From contig CANJOT010000012.1 of the NCBI GenBank assembly GCA_947475815.1, forward strand, positions 1-33,654: 33,654 nucleotides of DNA, read 5' to 3'. Position numbers and translations under genes: made by a program. The notes beneath the pieces are model-generated. The model was not told where the DNA came from. It ran no database searches and worked only from the letters and a program-made list of their open reading frames with translations. This DNA is from Burkholderiales bacterium (GTDB lineage Bacteria > Pseudomonadota > Gammaproteobacteria > Burkholderiales > Burkholderiaceae_D). Below, in pieces: positions 1-8,326 of the stretch (position 1 is its first letter; each line of letters begins with the position of its first letter).

Positions 1-78
1 GAACTGACCCAACGCATGCGCCGCGAAATGCAGATTTACGCGCGGATATTCAAGGCGGCCAAAATCGAAGCCCAATAA
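1..78 (+). CDS. Bug-family TTT substrate-binding protein, C-terminal fragment
   Basis: Frame 1 is open from the left edge to a TAA stop at 76-78 and encodes 25 residues ending in IFKAAKIEAQ. That ending resembles the final helix of Bug/TctC-type periplasmic receptors: the complete receptors in this window end in similar segments with a Lys-Ala-Ala motif (VIKAAGVEAE at 10829). Only the tail is present, so the ligand cannot be inferred. It converges with the minus-strand mlrC-like gene, whose stop begins at 91. Confidence 0.6.
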   Translation, partial: ELTQRMRREMQIYARIFKAAKIEAQ

Positions 79-90
79 GCGAGTGGCGGC

Positions 91-1575
91 TTAGCCGGCT
101 GCGGCAGGCGCCAGACGCACGTCCTTGCGCAACAGCCGGTAGGGATAACGTGCCGTATCGGGATCGTACGCGCCCGGTGCGAGCACGCTCAGAACGGCTG
201 CTGCCCCGGGTTCGAAGTCTGCACGGAAGTGGCATGAACTCTTGAGCGCGACGATGCGGTAGCTTGTCCAGTCCACGCCGAGATGGTGGAACGGGGCGGG
301 ATCGTAGGCCTGGACGTTTTTCGAGGTCACGGCGATATCAACGCCGCCACAGCGCAGCAATGCCATGAGTCCGAGGTCGGCGATGGCCCGACCGGCGACG
401 GCCCCGGTCATCCGGAATGAACCTTGCGCGCAGGCCATCACGCGAAAGCGCTGCCTGACTGGACGCACACCTGATGGCCCGTGCCGGCCGCCCAGTTCGA
501 GGTCAATCGTGGCGCCGATACCGGCTGCGGTCGCCGCAGCGGCCGCCTCCGGGTCGCAGAAAAAACCAAGGATGGCGTTTTGCGCATCGTGCCGTATCAG
601 GGACTCCAGTATGCCGGTAGTGTCACCGCTGCCGCCGGCACCCGGGTTGTCCTGCGTGTCTGCGATCACCACGGGTCGAGTGGCATTTTCGGCCAGCCGC
701 AAGGCCTCAACGACGCCCTCGTCGGTGCCCCACAGCCGGACATGAAATGCTGCTTCGCGCTCCGTGATGAAGCGCAGATATTCGTCGGCCACCGCGTCGG
801 CATCGGCCTGGCTCCAGGCGTGCACCGCCACGCCCGGACCGCACCAGTGGGTATCCGAAGGCGGAAAGCCGGCGGCATAGGTGGTATTGAGGACGCGCTC
901 GGCTTGGGCCGGTATCCAGTTCATCACCGAACAACTCGGCTCGACCAGGGTGCACTGAAAATCAATTGGCAGCAGGAACGGTGTTTTGCGCAGCGCGCGC
1001 CCGGCAGGTCGACCGCGTTCGAGCAAGGTGGAGACGATGGCCGCCGCGCGTTGTCCGGTTTCGGGACGATCGACATGCGGGTAGGTTTGATAGGCCACCA
1101 GGCCATCGCTCAGTGCCACCATTTCCGGGGAGAGGTTGGCGTGGTAGTCAATGCTGACAACAACCGGCACGGTCTCACCGACCACGGCCCGCACCCGGCG
1201 CAGGATCTCGGCCTCGGCATCATCGAAACGGGTATTGACCATCGCGCCATGCAGGTCGAGAAACACGGCGTCGACCGGCAGGGCCTGCGACAGCATGCCG
1301 GTCAACTCGCCGACGATGCGCTCAAAGGCATCATCGGTCACCGGGCCGCCCGCGCCGCCGCTGGCCCAGACCAGCGGCACGGCTTCGTCGCCGGGACGCA
1401 TGGCCGCCAGAAACCCGGAGGTGGCAAAGGTGTTGCCGCGCAGACTCTGCAACAGGGCAACACCACGCACCACCGGCGGGCGGTCGCGATGTTGCGCGAA
1501 GTGGGCAAAATCGGCGCGATGCGGCGTGAACGAGTTGGTCTCGTGCTGAAAGCCGCCGATGGCGATGCGCGCCAT
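91..1575 (-). CDS. M81 family metallopeptidase (MlrC-like)
   Basis: A 494-residue cytoplasmic protein of the MlrC family, named after the microcystin-degradation enzyme MlrC. Visible family motifs are QHETNSF near residue 10, DLHGAM around 107, DYHAN around 143, YPHVD around 165, DNPGAGGSGDTT around 308 and KSSCHFR near 450; the His and Asp residues in these are expected to bind metal. The length matches the family. Members next to Bug receptors are common in Burkholderiales, and their true substrates are mostly unknown; hydrolysis of a small amide or peptide-like compound is the usual assumption. The gene lies 19 bp downstream of the Bug gene at 1595-2593 on the same strand, so the two are probably co-transcribed. 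The ATG at 1573-1575 places QHETNSF at the usual distance from the N-terminus. Confidence 0.88.
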   Translation of the reverse strand: MARIAIGGFQHETNSFTPHRADFAHFAQHRDRPPVVRGVALLQSLRGNTFATSGFLAAMRPGDEAVPLVWASGGAGGPVTDDAFERIVGELTGMLSQALPVDAVFLDLHGAMVNTRFDDAEAEILRRVRAVVGETVPVVVSIDYHANLSPEMVALSDGLVAYQTYPHVDRPETGQRAAAIVSTLLERGRPAGRALRKTPFLLPIDFQCTLVEPSCSVMNWIPAQAERVLNTTYAAGFPPSDTHWCGPGVAVHAWSQADADAVADEYLRFITEREAAFHVRLWGTDEGVVEALRLAENATRPVVIADTQDNPGAGGSGDTTGILESLIRHDAQNAILGFFCDPEAAAAATAAGIGATIDLELGGRHGPSGVRPVRQRFRVMACAQGSFRMTGAVAGRAIADLGLMALLRCGGVDIAVTSKNVQAYDPAPFHHLGVDWTSYRIVALKSSCHFRADFEPGAAAVLSVLAPGAYDPDTARYPYRLLRKDVRLAPAAAG

Positions 1576-1594
1576 GCCGTGTCAGGCGCCTGCT

Positions 1595-2593
1595 TCAGTC
1601 CAGCGTCTGGAAGCCGATCTGCGACAGGATGCGTTCGTATTTCGCAATCTCGCCGGCGTAGAAAGCTTCCGATTCGGTCAGGCTCAGACCGCGCTGCAGA
1701 CGCCGTCCATCACCTTCAAGCACTTGCACGACCGGCTGCGTGGAGAGGGCGTTGCCGATCGCTTTGTTGAGCGCGGTCTTGATGGCGAGCGGGGTGCCCT
1801 TCTTGACGAAATAGGCCGAATTGGTCGAAAAGTCGATGCTCTTGAAGACCTCGGCGTCCGAAATGCTCGGCAGATGCGCCAGATCCTTGGGTTTGTATTT
1901 CGACATATTGGCAATGGCACGGAACTGCCCGACCTGCAGGCCTTGCAACACTGTGCCCGTGAACGCCATGACGGCAAAATCGAGACGGTCACCCACCAGG
2001 TCCTGCATCAACTGGACCGCGCCCTTGTAGGGGATGTGGTTGTAACGCGCCCCGGCCATCTTGGCCATGCCTTCCGGTACCAGATGGTAGAGCGAGCCAA
2101 TGCCTGAGCTGCCATACGACAGGGGCTGGCTGGCGCTGTGCTGTTTGCCCAGATTGATGAATTCCTGAAGATTGGTGACGGGCAAACCATTGCGCACCAC
2201 CAGCAGCATCGGCGTGATGGTGGTGGGGTGAATGATTTCCATGTCGGTTGGTTTGTACTTGATGCTGCGCATGGTCAGCGGCGGAATGATCAGCTCGCTT
2301 TGTGAACCCTGATAGACCAGGCGTCCATCAGCAGGAGAGCTCAGGACCTTCTGCACGGCAATGACGCCTGATGCGCCGCTGATGTTGTCGGTAATCACAT
2401 CGAGCCCGAGTTCCTTGGCCACAGGCGCAGCCAGGGTGCGTGCGACGAGGTCGCTGGGGCCGCCCGCAGGGTAGGGAACGAGCAGGGTCACCGGTCCCGT
2501 CAGGGTCGAGCTCTGAGCCAGAGCCAATGAGGTCAACAGGCCAAAAAGAATGGCCGGCAATGCACCAAGGCTAAAACGGACGAAGGGTTTCAT
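1595..2593 (-). CDS. Bug-family TTT periplasmic substrate-binding protein
   Basis: A 332-residue exported receptor. Residues 1-26 form a Sec signal peptide ending in LALA, followed by the Bug hallmark VPYPAGGPSD, the SPADG loop near residue 87 and HIPYKG around residue 185. Bug proteins bind carboxylates or other small organic acids in the periplasm and deliver them to a TctA/TctB permease, which is absent from this window. The start is supported by an AAGGAAA Shine-Dalgarno sequence 9 nt upstream. The gene leads the mlrC-like gene, which suggests that the receptor and hydrolase handle the same compound. Two palindromes upstream (2622-2635 and 2652-2665) could be operators. Confidence 0.9.
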   Translation of the reverse strand: MKPFVRFSLGALPAILFGLLTSLALAQSSTLTGPVTLLVPYPAGGPSDLVARTLAAPVAKELGLDVITDNISGASGVIAVQKVLSSPADGRLVYQGSQSELIIPPLTMRSIKYKPTDMEIIHPTTITPMLLVVRNGLPVTNLQEFINLGKQHSASQPLSYGSSGIGSLYHLVPEGMAKMAGARYNHIPYKGAVQLMQDLVGDRLDFAVMAFTGTVLQGLQVGQFRAIANMSKYKPKDLAHLPSISDAEVFKSIDFSTNSAYFVKKGTPLAIKTALNKAIGNALSTQPVVQVLEGDGRRLQRGLSLTESEAFYAGEIAKYERILSQIGFQTLD

Positions 2594-2621
2594 AAAGCAG
2601 TTTCCTTTTCACGATCGATCA

Positions 2622-2635
2622 AATCAACGTTGATT
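2622..2635. promoter_or_regulatory. 14-bp perfect palindrome upstream of Bug gene
   Basis: AATCAACGTTGATT reads identically on both strands and lies 29-42 bp upstream of the Bug start codon at 2593, a position suited to a repressor or activator site. The regulator is unknown. That it is an operator is inference. Confidence 0.4.
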
Positions 2636-2651
2636 ATTTTTCTTGCCTCAA

Positions 2652-2665
2652 TGACATTTTTGTCA
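2652..2665. promoter_or_regulatory. Inverted repeat TGACA-TTTT-TGTCA
   Basis: A perfect 5-bp inverted repeat around a T4 spacer, about 60-70 bp upstream of the Bug start. The T-N11-A shape fits a LysR-type site, but no LysR gene is in the window. Confidence 0.3.
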
Positions 2666-2880
2666 GCGAGCCGTGCCAAGTCAAGATAATTTGTCCGGAT
2701 GATTGCCTGGTGCCAGCCACATCGAGAACTCGTTGCACGGGCTTCATCGATGGCCAGGCCGGTGTCAAGGCTTTGTTATTGATTCAGTAAGGGGAGTGCC
2801 CACCCATTGACGTGCTGGTACGTCTCTTTTTCTCGTCGTGATTGTTGGGAAGCGCTTAAAACTGACCCGTTGCCCTTTTC

Positions 2881-5589
2881 TCAGTGCGCCGGCTCTCGGG
2901 ATCGGCTTAACAACTCCTGCAACACACTGTTTGGAATGCCCCCAGCCGCCATCAGATGGCGCTCGGCCGCCGTGCGCGCCTCCGCATGGGTCTGGAAACA
3001 CACAACACTGCCGTCGTCACGGGTGGCATGCACGGTGATGACATTCCCTTGCAACACACCCGCTTCAACGCCCTCGAAATCATAGCGCTCCGAGCCATCG
3101 AGCCCGAGCTGGCGCCAGCCCTCACCGGGCAGAAAGCGCAGCGGCAGCACGCCCATGCCGATCAGGTTGGCGCGGTGGATGCGTTCATACGATTCGGCGA
3201 TTACCGCCTTGATGCCGAGCAGGGCCGAACCCTTGGCGGCCCAGTCGCGGCTGCTGCCGGTGCCGTATTCCTTGCCGCCAAGCACGATCACTGCCGTGCC
3301 TTCCTGCAGGTAGGACTGGGCGGCATCGTAGATCGTGCTCAGGGTGCGCTCGGGAAAACGCAGGGTCCAGCCGCCTTCGCGGTCGGGCGTCAGGGCGTTG
3401 CGTAGGCGCACGTTGGCGAAGGTGCCGCGTGCCATCACTTCGAAATTGCCGCGCCGGCCCACATAGGTGTTGAAGTCGCGCTGGGCGATGCCGGCGGCGA
3501 TCAGGTACTGGCCGGCCGGGGTGTCGACCGGGATTTCGCTGCTTGGCGAAATGTGGTCGGTGGTCAGCGAGTCGCCGAAGGCGCCGAGCACACGCGTGCC
3601 GTGCAGGGCGCGCGCCAGTTCAGCGATGCCGTTGTCGGCACCGGCCTCGCCGCTGAAAAAGGGCGGTTCACGCAGGTATTGGGAGTTGGCGTCCCAGGGG
3701 TAGCAGGTCCCGGTGGCGGCGCTCTGGCACCAGTCGACCCCGCCGGTTTGGGGTGCTTCAAGCGCGGGCGGCACGAAGCCGTCGTTGGCGCTGATCTGGT
3801 CGATCAGGCCCTGCACCTGCTCCGGGGTGGGCACCAGCTCACTCCAGAACACAGGTTGGCCTTGCGTGTCGTGGCCGAGTGGTTCGCGGGCCAGATCGAT
3901 GTCGATGCGTCCGGCCAGGCCGTAGGCCACCACCAGCGGTGGCGCGCCGATGTAGTTGGCGCGTACCAGCTTGTGGATGCGGCCGGGGAAATTGCGGTTG
4001 CTCGACAGGACCGCGGCGGTGACCAGTTGCCGCTCTTCGATCTCCCGTGTCACCTCGGGTGCCAGCGGCCCCGACTTGCCGCCACAGCTGGTGCAGCCAA
4101 AGCCGATCAGCTCGAAGCCGAGCGTGGCCAGTGGCGCGCGCAGGCCGGTCGCTTCGAGGTACTGGATCACCAGTGCCGAGCCGGGCGCGAGCGAGGCCTT
4201 GACCCAGGGCGGCAGGCGCAGGCCGCGGGCCACGGCATTGCGCGCTACCAGACCGGCGGCCAGCATCACCTGCGGGTTGGAGGTGTTGGTGCATGAGGCG
4301 AGTGCGGCGATGACCACCGCGCCTTGCGGCATGCTGCCGGGGTTGCTGGCCTGGGTTGGTCCGAAGCCGCCGTCGGCCAGCGGTTTGCTCAGACGCTCGC
4401 GGAAGTCCGCTGCAATGGCGTCCAGCGGCAAACGATCCTGTGGCCGCTGCGGCCCGGCCAGGCTGGGGTGGGCGTCGCCAACGTCGATGTCGATGATGCT
4501 GCTGTATTCGGGCAGCGGGTCGCCGGATTCGCGGTACAGGCCGGTGCGCTGACAGTAGGCCTTGACCAGCGCGATGTGCGTGCCGCTGCGACCGGTCTGG
4601 CGCAGATAGTCCAGCGTTTTGTCGTCGACCGGAAAAAATCCGCAGGTCGCGCCGTATTCGGGCGCCATATTGGCCAGCGTGGCGCGTTCCGGCACGGCCA
4701 GCGCGTCGGCGGCCGGGCCAAAAAATTCAACCGCCTTGCTGGTGACGTTTTCCTGACGCAGACGTTGCACCACCAGCAGGGCAATGTCGGTGGTCCAGAC
4801 CAGTGGCGCGACCGTGCCGGACAGCCGTACGCCGATGACCTCGGGCAGAGGAAAAGTGTAAGCATGGCCGAGCAGCGCCGCTTCGGCATCGATGCCGCCC
4901 ACGCCCCAGCCGAGTACGCCGATGCCGTTGACCATGGGCGTGTGCGAATCACCGCCGATGACAAAGTCCGGAAAGGCCCACTCGGTGCCTTCATGCGTGG
5001 CACTGGCCACCACCGTGGCGATGCGTTCGAGGTTGACCTGATGGATGATGCCGCTGCCCGGTGGAAACACGCGCAGGCCGCGAAAGGCCTGCTGCGCCCA
5101 GCCGAGAAAGGCATAGCGTTCGGCATTGCGCTCGAATTCGCGGCGCATGTTGATCTTCATGGCGTCGACCGTGCCCCAGGCATCGACCTGCAGTGAATGG
5201 TCGACCACCAGGTCGACCGGCAGGCGGGTATCGACCAGCGCCGGGTCTCCGCCGGCACGCTCGAGCGCCGAACGCAACGCGGCCAGATCCTGCAACACGG
5301 GCACACCGCTCGAATCGGGCAGGATGACGCGCGACACATAGAGCGGCAGGTCGGCGCCGGCGTTGTCGGCCCAGTGCACCAGCAGGCCGATCTCATCGTT
5401 GCTGACGGCGCGACCAAGGGCGCACGAGCGCAGCAGATTTTCAAGCAGGATGCGGATGACGTAAGGCATCCTTGCCAGATCACCACCGCGACGGCTTGCC
5501 TCAAGTGGCAGATCGATGATGCGTCGCGACTGGCCGGCAGCGACCAGAGTGAGGCCCGACGGGCGTTCCTGCGGGTGTTCGGAGTTCAT
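2881..5589 (-). CDS. acnA: Aconitate hydratase, AcnA/IRP1-type, divergent
   Basis: A 902-residue [4Fe-4S] dehydratase that interconverts citrate, cis-aconitate and isocitrate, or a related tricarboxylate. Cluster cysteines are visible at Cys433 (ASCTNTSNP), Cys499 and Cys502 (GCTSC), with the spacing known from IRP1. Other motifs are GGDSHTPMVNG near 213, SSNRNFPGR, FGDSLTTDHISP, and KEYGTGSSRDWAA in the swivel domain. Length is normal for AcnA. The cluster loop reads CTSCGGKSG where most AcnA proteins have CTTCIGNSG, so substrate preference may differ. It is divergent from a GntR regulator and close to tricarballylate dehydrogenase and PrpD-type genes, which suggests a dedicated catabolic aconitase rather than the TCA-cycle enzyme. 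The ATG at 5587-5589 has an AGGA sequence about 10 nt upstream. Confidence 0.92.
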   Translation of the reverse strand: MNSEHPQERPSGLTLVAAGQSRRIIDLPLEASRRGGDLARMPYVIRILLENLLRSCALGRAVSNDEIGLLVHWADNAGADLPLYVSRVILPDSSGVPVLQDLAALRSALERAGGDPALVDTRLPVDLVVDHSLQVDAWGTVDAMKINMRREFERNAERYAFLGWAQQAFRGLRVFPPGSGIIHQVNLERIATVVASATHEGTEWAFPDFVIGGDSHTPMVNGIGVLGWGVGGIDAEAALLGHAYTFPLPEVIGVRLSGTVAPLVWTTDIALLVVQRLRQENVTSKAVEFFGPAADALAVPERATLANMAPEYGATCGFFPVDDKTLDYLRQTGRSGTHIALVKAYCQRTGLYRESGDPLPEYSSIIDIDVGDAHPSLAGPQRPQDRLPLDAIAADFRERLSKPLADGGFGPTQASNPGSMPQGAVVIAALASCTNTSNPQVMLAAGLVARNAVARGLRLPPWVKASLAPGSALVIQYLEATGLRAPLATLGFELIGFGCTSCGGKSGPLAPEVTREIEERQLVTAAVLSSNRNFPGRIHKLVRANYIGAPPLVVAYGLAGRIDIDLAREPLGHDTQGQPVFWSELVPTPEQVQGLIDQISANDGFVPPALEAPQTGGVDWCQSAATGTCYPWDANSQYLREPPFFSGEAGADNGIAELARALHGTRVLGAFGDSLTTDHISPSSEIPVDTPAGQYLIAAGIAQRDFNTYVGRRGNFEVMARGTFANVRLRNALTPDREGGWTLRFPERTLSTIYDAAQSYLQEGTAVIVLGGKEYGTGSSRDWAAKGSALLGIKAVIAESYERIHRANLIGMGVLPLRFLPGEGWRQLGLDGSERYDFEGVEAGVLQGNVITVHATRDDGSVVCFQTHAEARTAAERHLMAAGGIPNSVLQELLSRSREPAH

Positions 5590-5814
5590 GACAAAGAATC
5601 CTAAACTGTTGACACTTGTTCGTAGAAGGCCGAATCCCCCCGGGCCTGGCCGGATCGGCGCGGTTCGCGCCGTGATCGTCTCCGCTGACAGGACTTATCA
5701 GCGCGGATCGGTATGAAATCGGGGTCGGCTCGGGCGAATGTAACACATGCGCTCTGAAAGCGGCTTCCTCTGAAGTGTTGACAATTCAGGGGGAAGTCCG
5801 TAGATTCCATCGCC
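5590..5814. promoter_or_regulatory. Divergent acnA / gntR control region
   Basis: This 225-bp region separates the divergent aconitase and GntR genes. It holds the octamer TGTTGACA twice on the plus strand (5607-5614 and 5776-5783), a GC-rich inverted repeat CGGCGCG-GTT-CGCGCCG at 5656-5672, and a looser repeat CGCTGA-N9-TCAGCG at 5683-5703. GntR/FCD regulators usually bind short inverted repeats in their own divergent promoters, so this is the expected binding region. No site can be assigned from sequence alone. Confidence 0.5.
5778..5806 (+). promoter_or_regulatory. Sigma-70 promoter of the gntR gene
   Basis: TTGACA at 5778-5783 matches the -35 consensus perfectly. After a 17-nt spacer, TAGATT at 5801-5806 is a good -10. 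The predicted transcription start falls at about 5812-5814, directly before the ATG at 5815, so the transcript would be leaderless. Confidence 0.7.
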
Positions 5815-6555
5815 ATGGTTACCCCCATCCCTCTCGATCTGTCCACCGCCAAGGGCGCACCGCTCGCCGAGGCCATTCTGGCTGAGCTGCTGCAGCGTAT
5901 TTATACCGGCACGCTGGCGACCGGAGCGGCCATCAACGAGGCCGCCATCGCCGAGGAATTCGGTGTCAGCCGCGGGCCGGTGCGCGAAGCCGTGCACCGC
6001 CTGCAAGGTCTGCAACTCGTGACGCGCGAGCCTTATCTGAAAGCGCGCGTGGTCACCCTGACTCAGGAGGCGGCACGTGAGTTGTTCGAAATGCGCATGG
6101 CGCTCGAAGGCATGGCGTGTCGCCTCGCGGCCGAGCGCATGCCGGCCGAGGCCCTTCAGGAATTGCTGCGTGAACTGGAACTCGACCGCCAGAAAACCCT
6201 CAGCGGCACCGCGCACGACGCCGAACCGGCGCGTGCCTTCGACTTCCATGAACGCATCGTCCGCGGCTGCGGCAACACACGCATCATCGATGCCCTGTGC
6301 GGTGATTTGTATCACTTGCTGCGCATCTACCGGCGCCGTTCGGGCGCCGTGCCGGTGCGCAAGAGCAGGGCTTATTCCGAACACTGGCAGATCGTGCGGG
6401 CGCTGCGTGCGCGCGATGGCGATCTGGCCGAGTCGCTGATGCGCTCCCACATCGCGCGCGCCGAAGAACACCTGTTTACCAACCTGCCGCAATTCCCCGG
6501 CGATCCGGCCGAATCACAACCGGCTCCCTCGGCCCGCTTGTCCCAATCGGCCTGA
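5815..6555 (+). CDS. GntR family transcriptional regulator (FadR/FCD subfamily)
   Basis: A 246-residue DNA-binding repressor or activator. A winged helix-turn-helix occupies about residues 18-85, with the typical EAAIAEEFGVSRGPVREAVHRL recognition segment split across helices 2-3. An all-helical FCD ligand-binding domain follows at about 90-225, where DFHERIV and SLMRSHIARAEEH supply the Asp/His residues that often bind a metal and a carboxylate ligand. The N-terminus leaves about 17 residues before the first helix, and no other Met/Val start lies between the promoter and the domain, so the ATG at 5815 is the only plausible start. It heads the catabolic gene run and faces the aconitase gene, so it probably senses a pathway acid. 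Confidence 0.9.
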   Translation: MVTPIPLDLSTAKGAPLAEAILAELLQRIYTGTLATGAAINEAAIAEEFGVSRGPVREAVHRLQGLQLVTREPYLKARVVTLTQEAARELFEMRMALEGMACRLAAERMPAEALQELLRELELDRQKTLSGTAHDAEPARAFDFHERIVRGCGNTRIIDALCGDLYHLLRIYRRRSGAVPVRKSRAYSEHWQIVRALRARDGDLAESLMRSHIARAEEHLFTNLPQFPGDPAESQPAPSARLSQSA

Positions 6556-6588
6556 ACGCCCCTCCCTCCTTTCACTGATTGATCGCTT

Positions 6589-7494
6589 ATGTCTGATAAC
6601 GCACGCAAGTTTCGCGCACTGCTCAATAGCGGCGAGTTCATTGTCTCTCCCGGGGTCTACGACGGCTACGGCATCCGCCTGGTGGAAATGGCCGGTTTCA
6701 AGACGGCCGCCACCAGCGGAGCGGCTCTCTCCAACGCTCTGCTTGGTGTTCCCGATGCCGGTGTCATGGGCCTGTCGGAAAACGTCAACCACTGCCGCAA
6801 TCTTGCGCGCTCGGTCAGCATTCCGCTGACGGCCGATGCCGACACCGGCTATGGCAATCCGATGAACGTGCATTACACCGTGCAGGTGTTTGAAGAAGCC
6901 GGTGTGGCAGGCGTCAATATTGAAGACCAGGTCAGCCCGAAACGTTGTGGGCACATGGCCGGCAAGGATGTCATCTCGCTCGAAGAGATGGTCAAGAAGA
7001 TCGAAGCCGCCTGTATGGCGCGCCGCGACGATGCGTTTGCCATCATTGCCCGCACCGACGCCATTGCGGTAGAAGGCATCGAAGGCGCCTGCAAGCGCGC
7101 GCGCGCTTATGCCGCCGCTGGCGCCGACATGATCTTTCCCGATGCCGTGCGCTCCGAAGACGACATTGCTGCCATCATCGATGCGGCGGGCGTACCGGTC
7201 ACGGTCAACATGGGTTTTGGCATCCGTTCGCGGCCGACCACGCCGCTGATCCCGATCCGCCGCTTGAAGGCCCTCGGCGTGCGCCGCATCAGCCTGCCGC
7301 GCATGTTGCCGGCCGCTGCCATTCACGGCATGCGCACCGCGCTCGGTCTGATGCGCGGCGTGATGGAGACCGGTGAGCCGATCGATCGCTCCGACATGCT
7401 GGCGTCCATCGAAGACATCATGGAATTGATGGGCTACGAAGAAATGCACGCGCTGGAAAGTAAATTGATGGTCTTTGATACGTCCAAGGATTGA
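6589..7494 (+). CDS. Isocitrate lyase/PEP mutase superfamily C-C lyase
   Basis: A 301-residue TIM-barrel enzyme of the PrpB/carboxyphosphonoenolpyruvate mutase group. DADTGYGN (near 84), IEDQ (near 113) and ARTDA (near 158) supply the Mg-binding and substrate residues, and KRCGH (near 120) carries the catalytic Cys that marks lyases, such as methylisocitrate lyase, rather than phosphonate mutases. The expected reaction is retro-aldol cleavage of a 2-hydroxy tri- or dicarboxylate to pyruvate, glyoxylate or a similar pair; some relatives are oxaloacetate decarboxylases. It begins 33 bp after the GntR gene and ends 4 bp before the SDR gene, so it is in the operon. The exact substrate is not readable. 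Confidence 0.88.
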   Translation: MSDNARKFRALLNSGEFIVSPGVYDGYGIRLVEMAGFKTAATSGAALSNALLGVPDAGVMGLSENVNHCRNLARSVSIPLTADADTGYGNPMNVHYTVQVFEEAGVAGVNIEDQVSPKRCGHMAGKDVISLEEMVKKIEAACMARRDDAFAIIARTDAIAVEGIEGACKRARAYAAAGADMIFPDAVRSEDDIAAIIDAAGVPVTVNMGFGIRSRPTTPLIPIRRLKALGVRRISLPRMLPAAAIHGMRTALGLMRGVMETGEPIDRSDMLASIEDIMELMGYEEMHALESKLMVFDTSKD

Positions 7495-7498
7495 TACC

Positions 7499-8266
7499 AT
7501 GCAACGACTTGTCAATCGCGTGGCCATTGTCACGGGTGCTTCCGGCGGTTTGGGGCGTGCTACGGTGCGCCGCTTTGTGCAGGAAGGCGCACGCGTCTGC
7601 CTGGCCGACCGCGTGCCGTCCGGTGAGTTGCTCGAATCGTTGCGCGCCGAGGGCGCCAATGTGATCGAGGTGGTCACGGATGTCACCGTGGCCGATTCGG
7701 TGCGTGCCATGGTCGACGCCACGCTGGCCGCATTTGGCACCATCGACGTGCTGATCAATATCGCCGGCGTCAGTTCACACGGCGCCTCCGACGATGTCGA
7801 CGAGGCCGAGTGGGAACGCGTGATCCGTGGCAACCTGACCAGCGTGTTCCTGTGCTGCAAGGCGGTGCTGCCGACCATGCGCGCGCGCGGCTACGGTCGC
7901 ATCGTCAACATGAGTTCGATCCTCGGCAAGAACGGCGGCAACCCGCGGCCGTGGATCGATCCGGCCGAACAGAAACGTGCCGGTGACCTGGCGTACGGTG
8001 CTTCCAAGGCGGGCGTCAATGCGCTGACCTATTTTCTGGCCAAGGAAAATGCCGCGCACGGCATTACCGTCAATGCGGTAGCACCCGGGCCGATCGCCAC
8101 CCACATGACGCGCAACTTTCCGCAGGCACTGAAAGATTTGATCCCGGTCGGTCGCATGGGTACGGCCGACGAAGTGGCCGATGCGGTGGCCTTCCTCGCC
8201 GGCGACATGGCGTCCTTCATTAACGGCGAAGTGCTTGATGTGAATGGCGGCGCCTGGGTCGACTGA
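7499..8266 (+). CDS. SDR family NAD(P)-dependent oxidoreductase
   Basis: A 255-residue classical short-chain dehydrogenase/reductase. The cofactor motif TGASGGLG starts at about residue 12, NIAG (a variant of NNAG) is at 87-90, and the catalytic residues are Asn112, Ser139/Ser140, Tyr166 and Lys170 (YGASK). PGP near 196 and a C-terminal GGAWVD complete the fold. A segment of about 15 residues between the catalytic Ser and Tyr (GKNGGNPRPWIDP) is longer than in most family members. I chose the ATG at 7499, four bases after the upstream stop, because it puts the Rossmann strand at the usual position; an upstream in-frame start at 7475 would overlap the lyase gene. It probably oxidises or reduces a hydroxyacid intermediate. 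Confidence 0.9.
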   Translation: MQRLVNRVAIVTGASGGLGRATVRRFVQEGARVCLADRVPSGELLESLRAEGANVIEVVTDVTVADSVRAMVDATLAAFGTIDVLINIAGVSSHGASDDVDEAEWERVIRGNLTSVFLCCKAVLPTMRARGYGRIVNMSSILGKNGGNPRPWIDPAEQKRAGDLAYGASKAGVNALTYFLAKENAAHGITVNAVAPGPIATHMTRNFPQALKDLIPVGRMGTADEVADAVAFLAGDMASFINGEVLDVNGGAWVD

Positions 8267-8326
8267 CCTTCTTTCAATCTCCGGCTTGCGATGCCCTGCC
8301 TTTAACCTACTCGAGACACAAACAGA

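Larger units (their letters stand above)
2594..2880. other. Intergenic region between aconitase end and Bug promoter
   Basis: This 287-bp stretch has no convincing gene. It must contain the promoter of the minus-strand Bug-mlrC pair and the 3' end of the aconitase transcript. On the minus strand a possible promoter is TTGACT, 17 nt, AAAAAT at about 2651-2679, but the -10 is poor. No rho-independent terminator was found after the aconitase stop. Confidence 0.5.

Noticed and set aside
481-1770. Long plus-strand open frame (429 codons) opposite the mlrC-like gene
   Set aside because: It has no recognisable motif and overlaps a gene with all M81 family motifs; such mirrors are normal at this GC content.
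4324-5196. Plus-strand open frame of 290 codons inside the aconitase gene
   Set aside because: Arg/Gly/His-rich composition and complete overlap with the well-supported aconitase.
6514-7878. Minus-strand open frame of 454 codons
   Set aside because: It is antisense to the lyase and SDR genes, which carry complete catalytic motifs.
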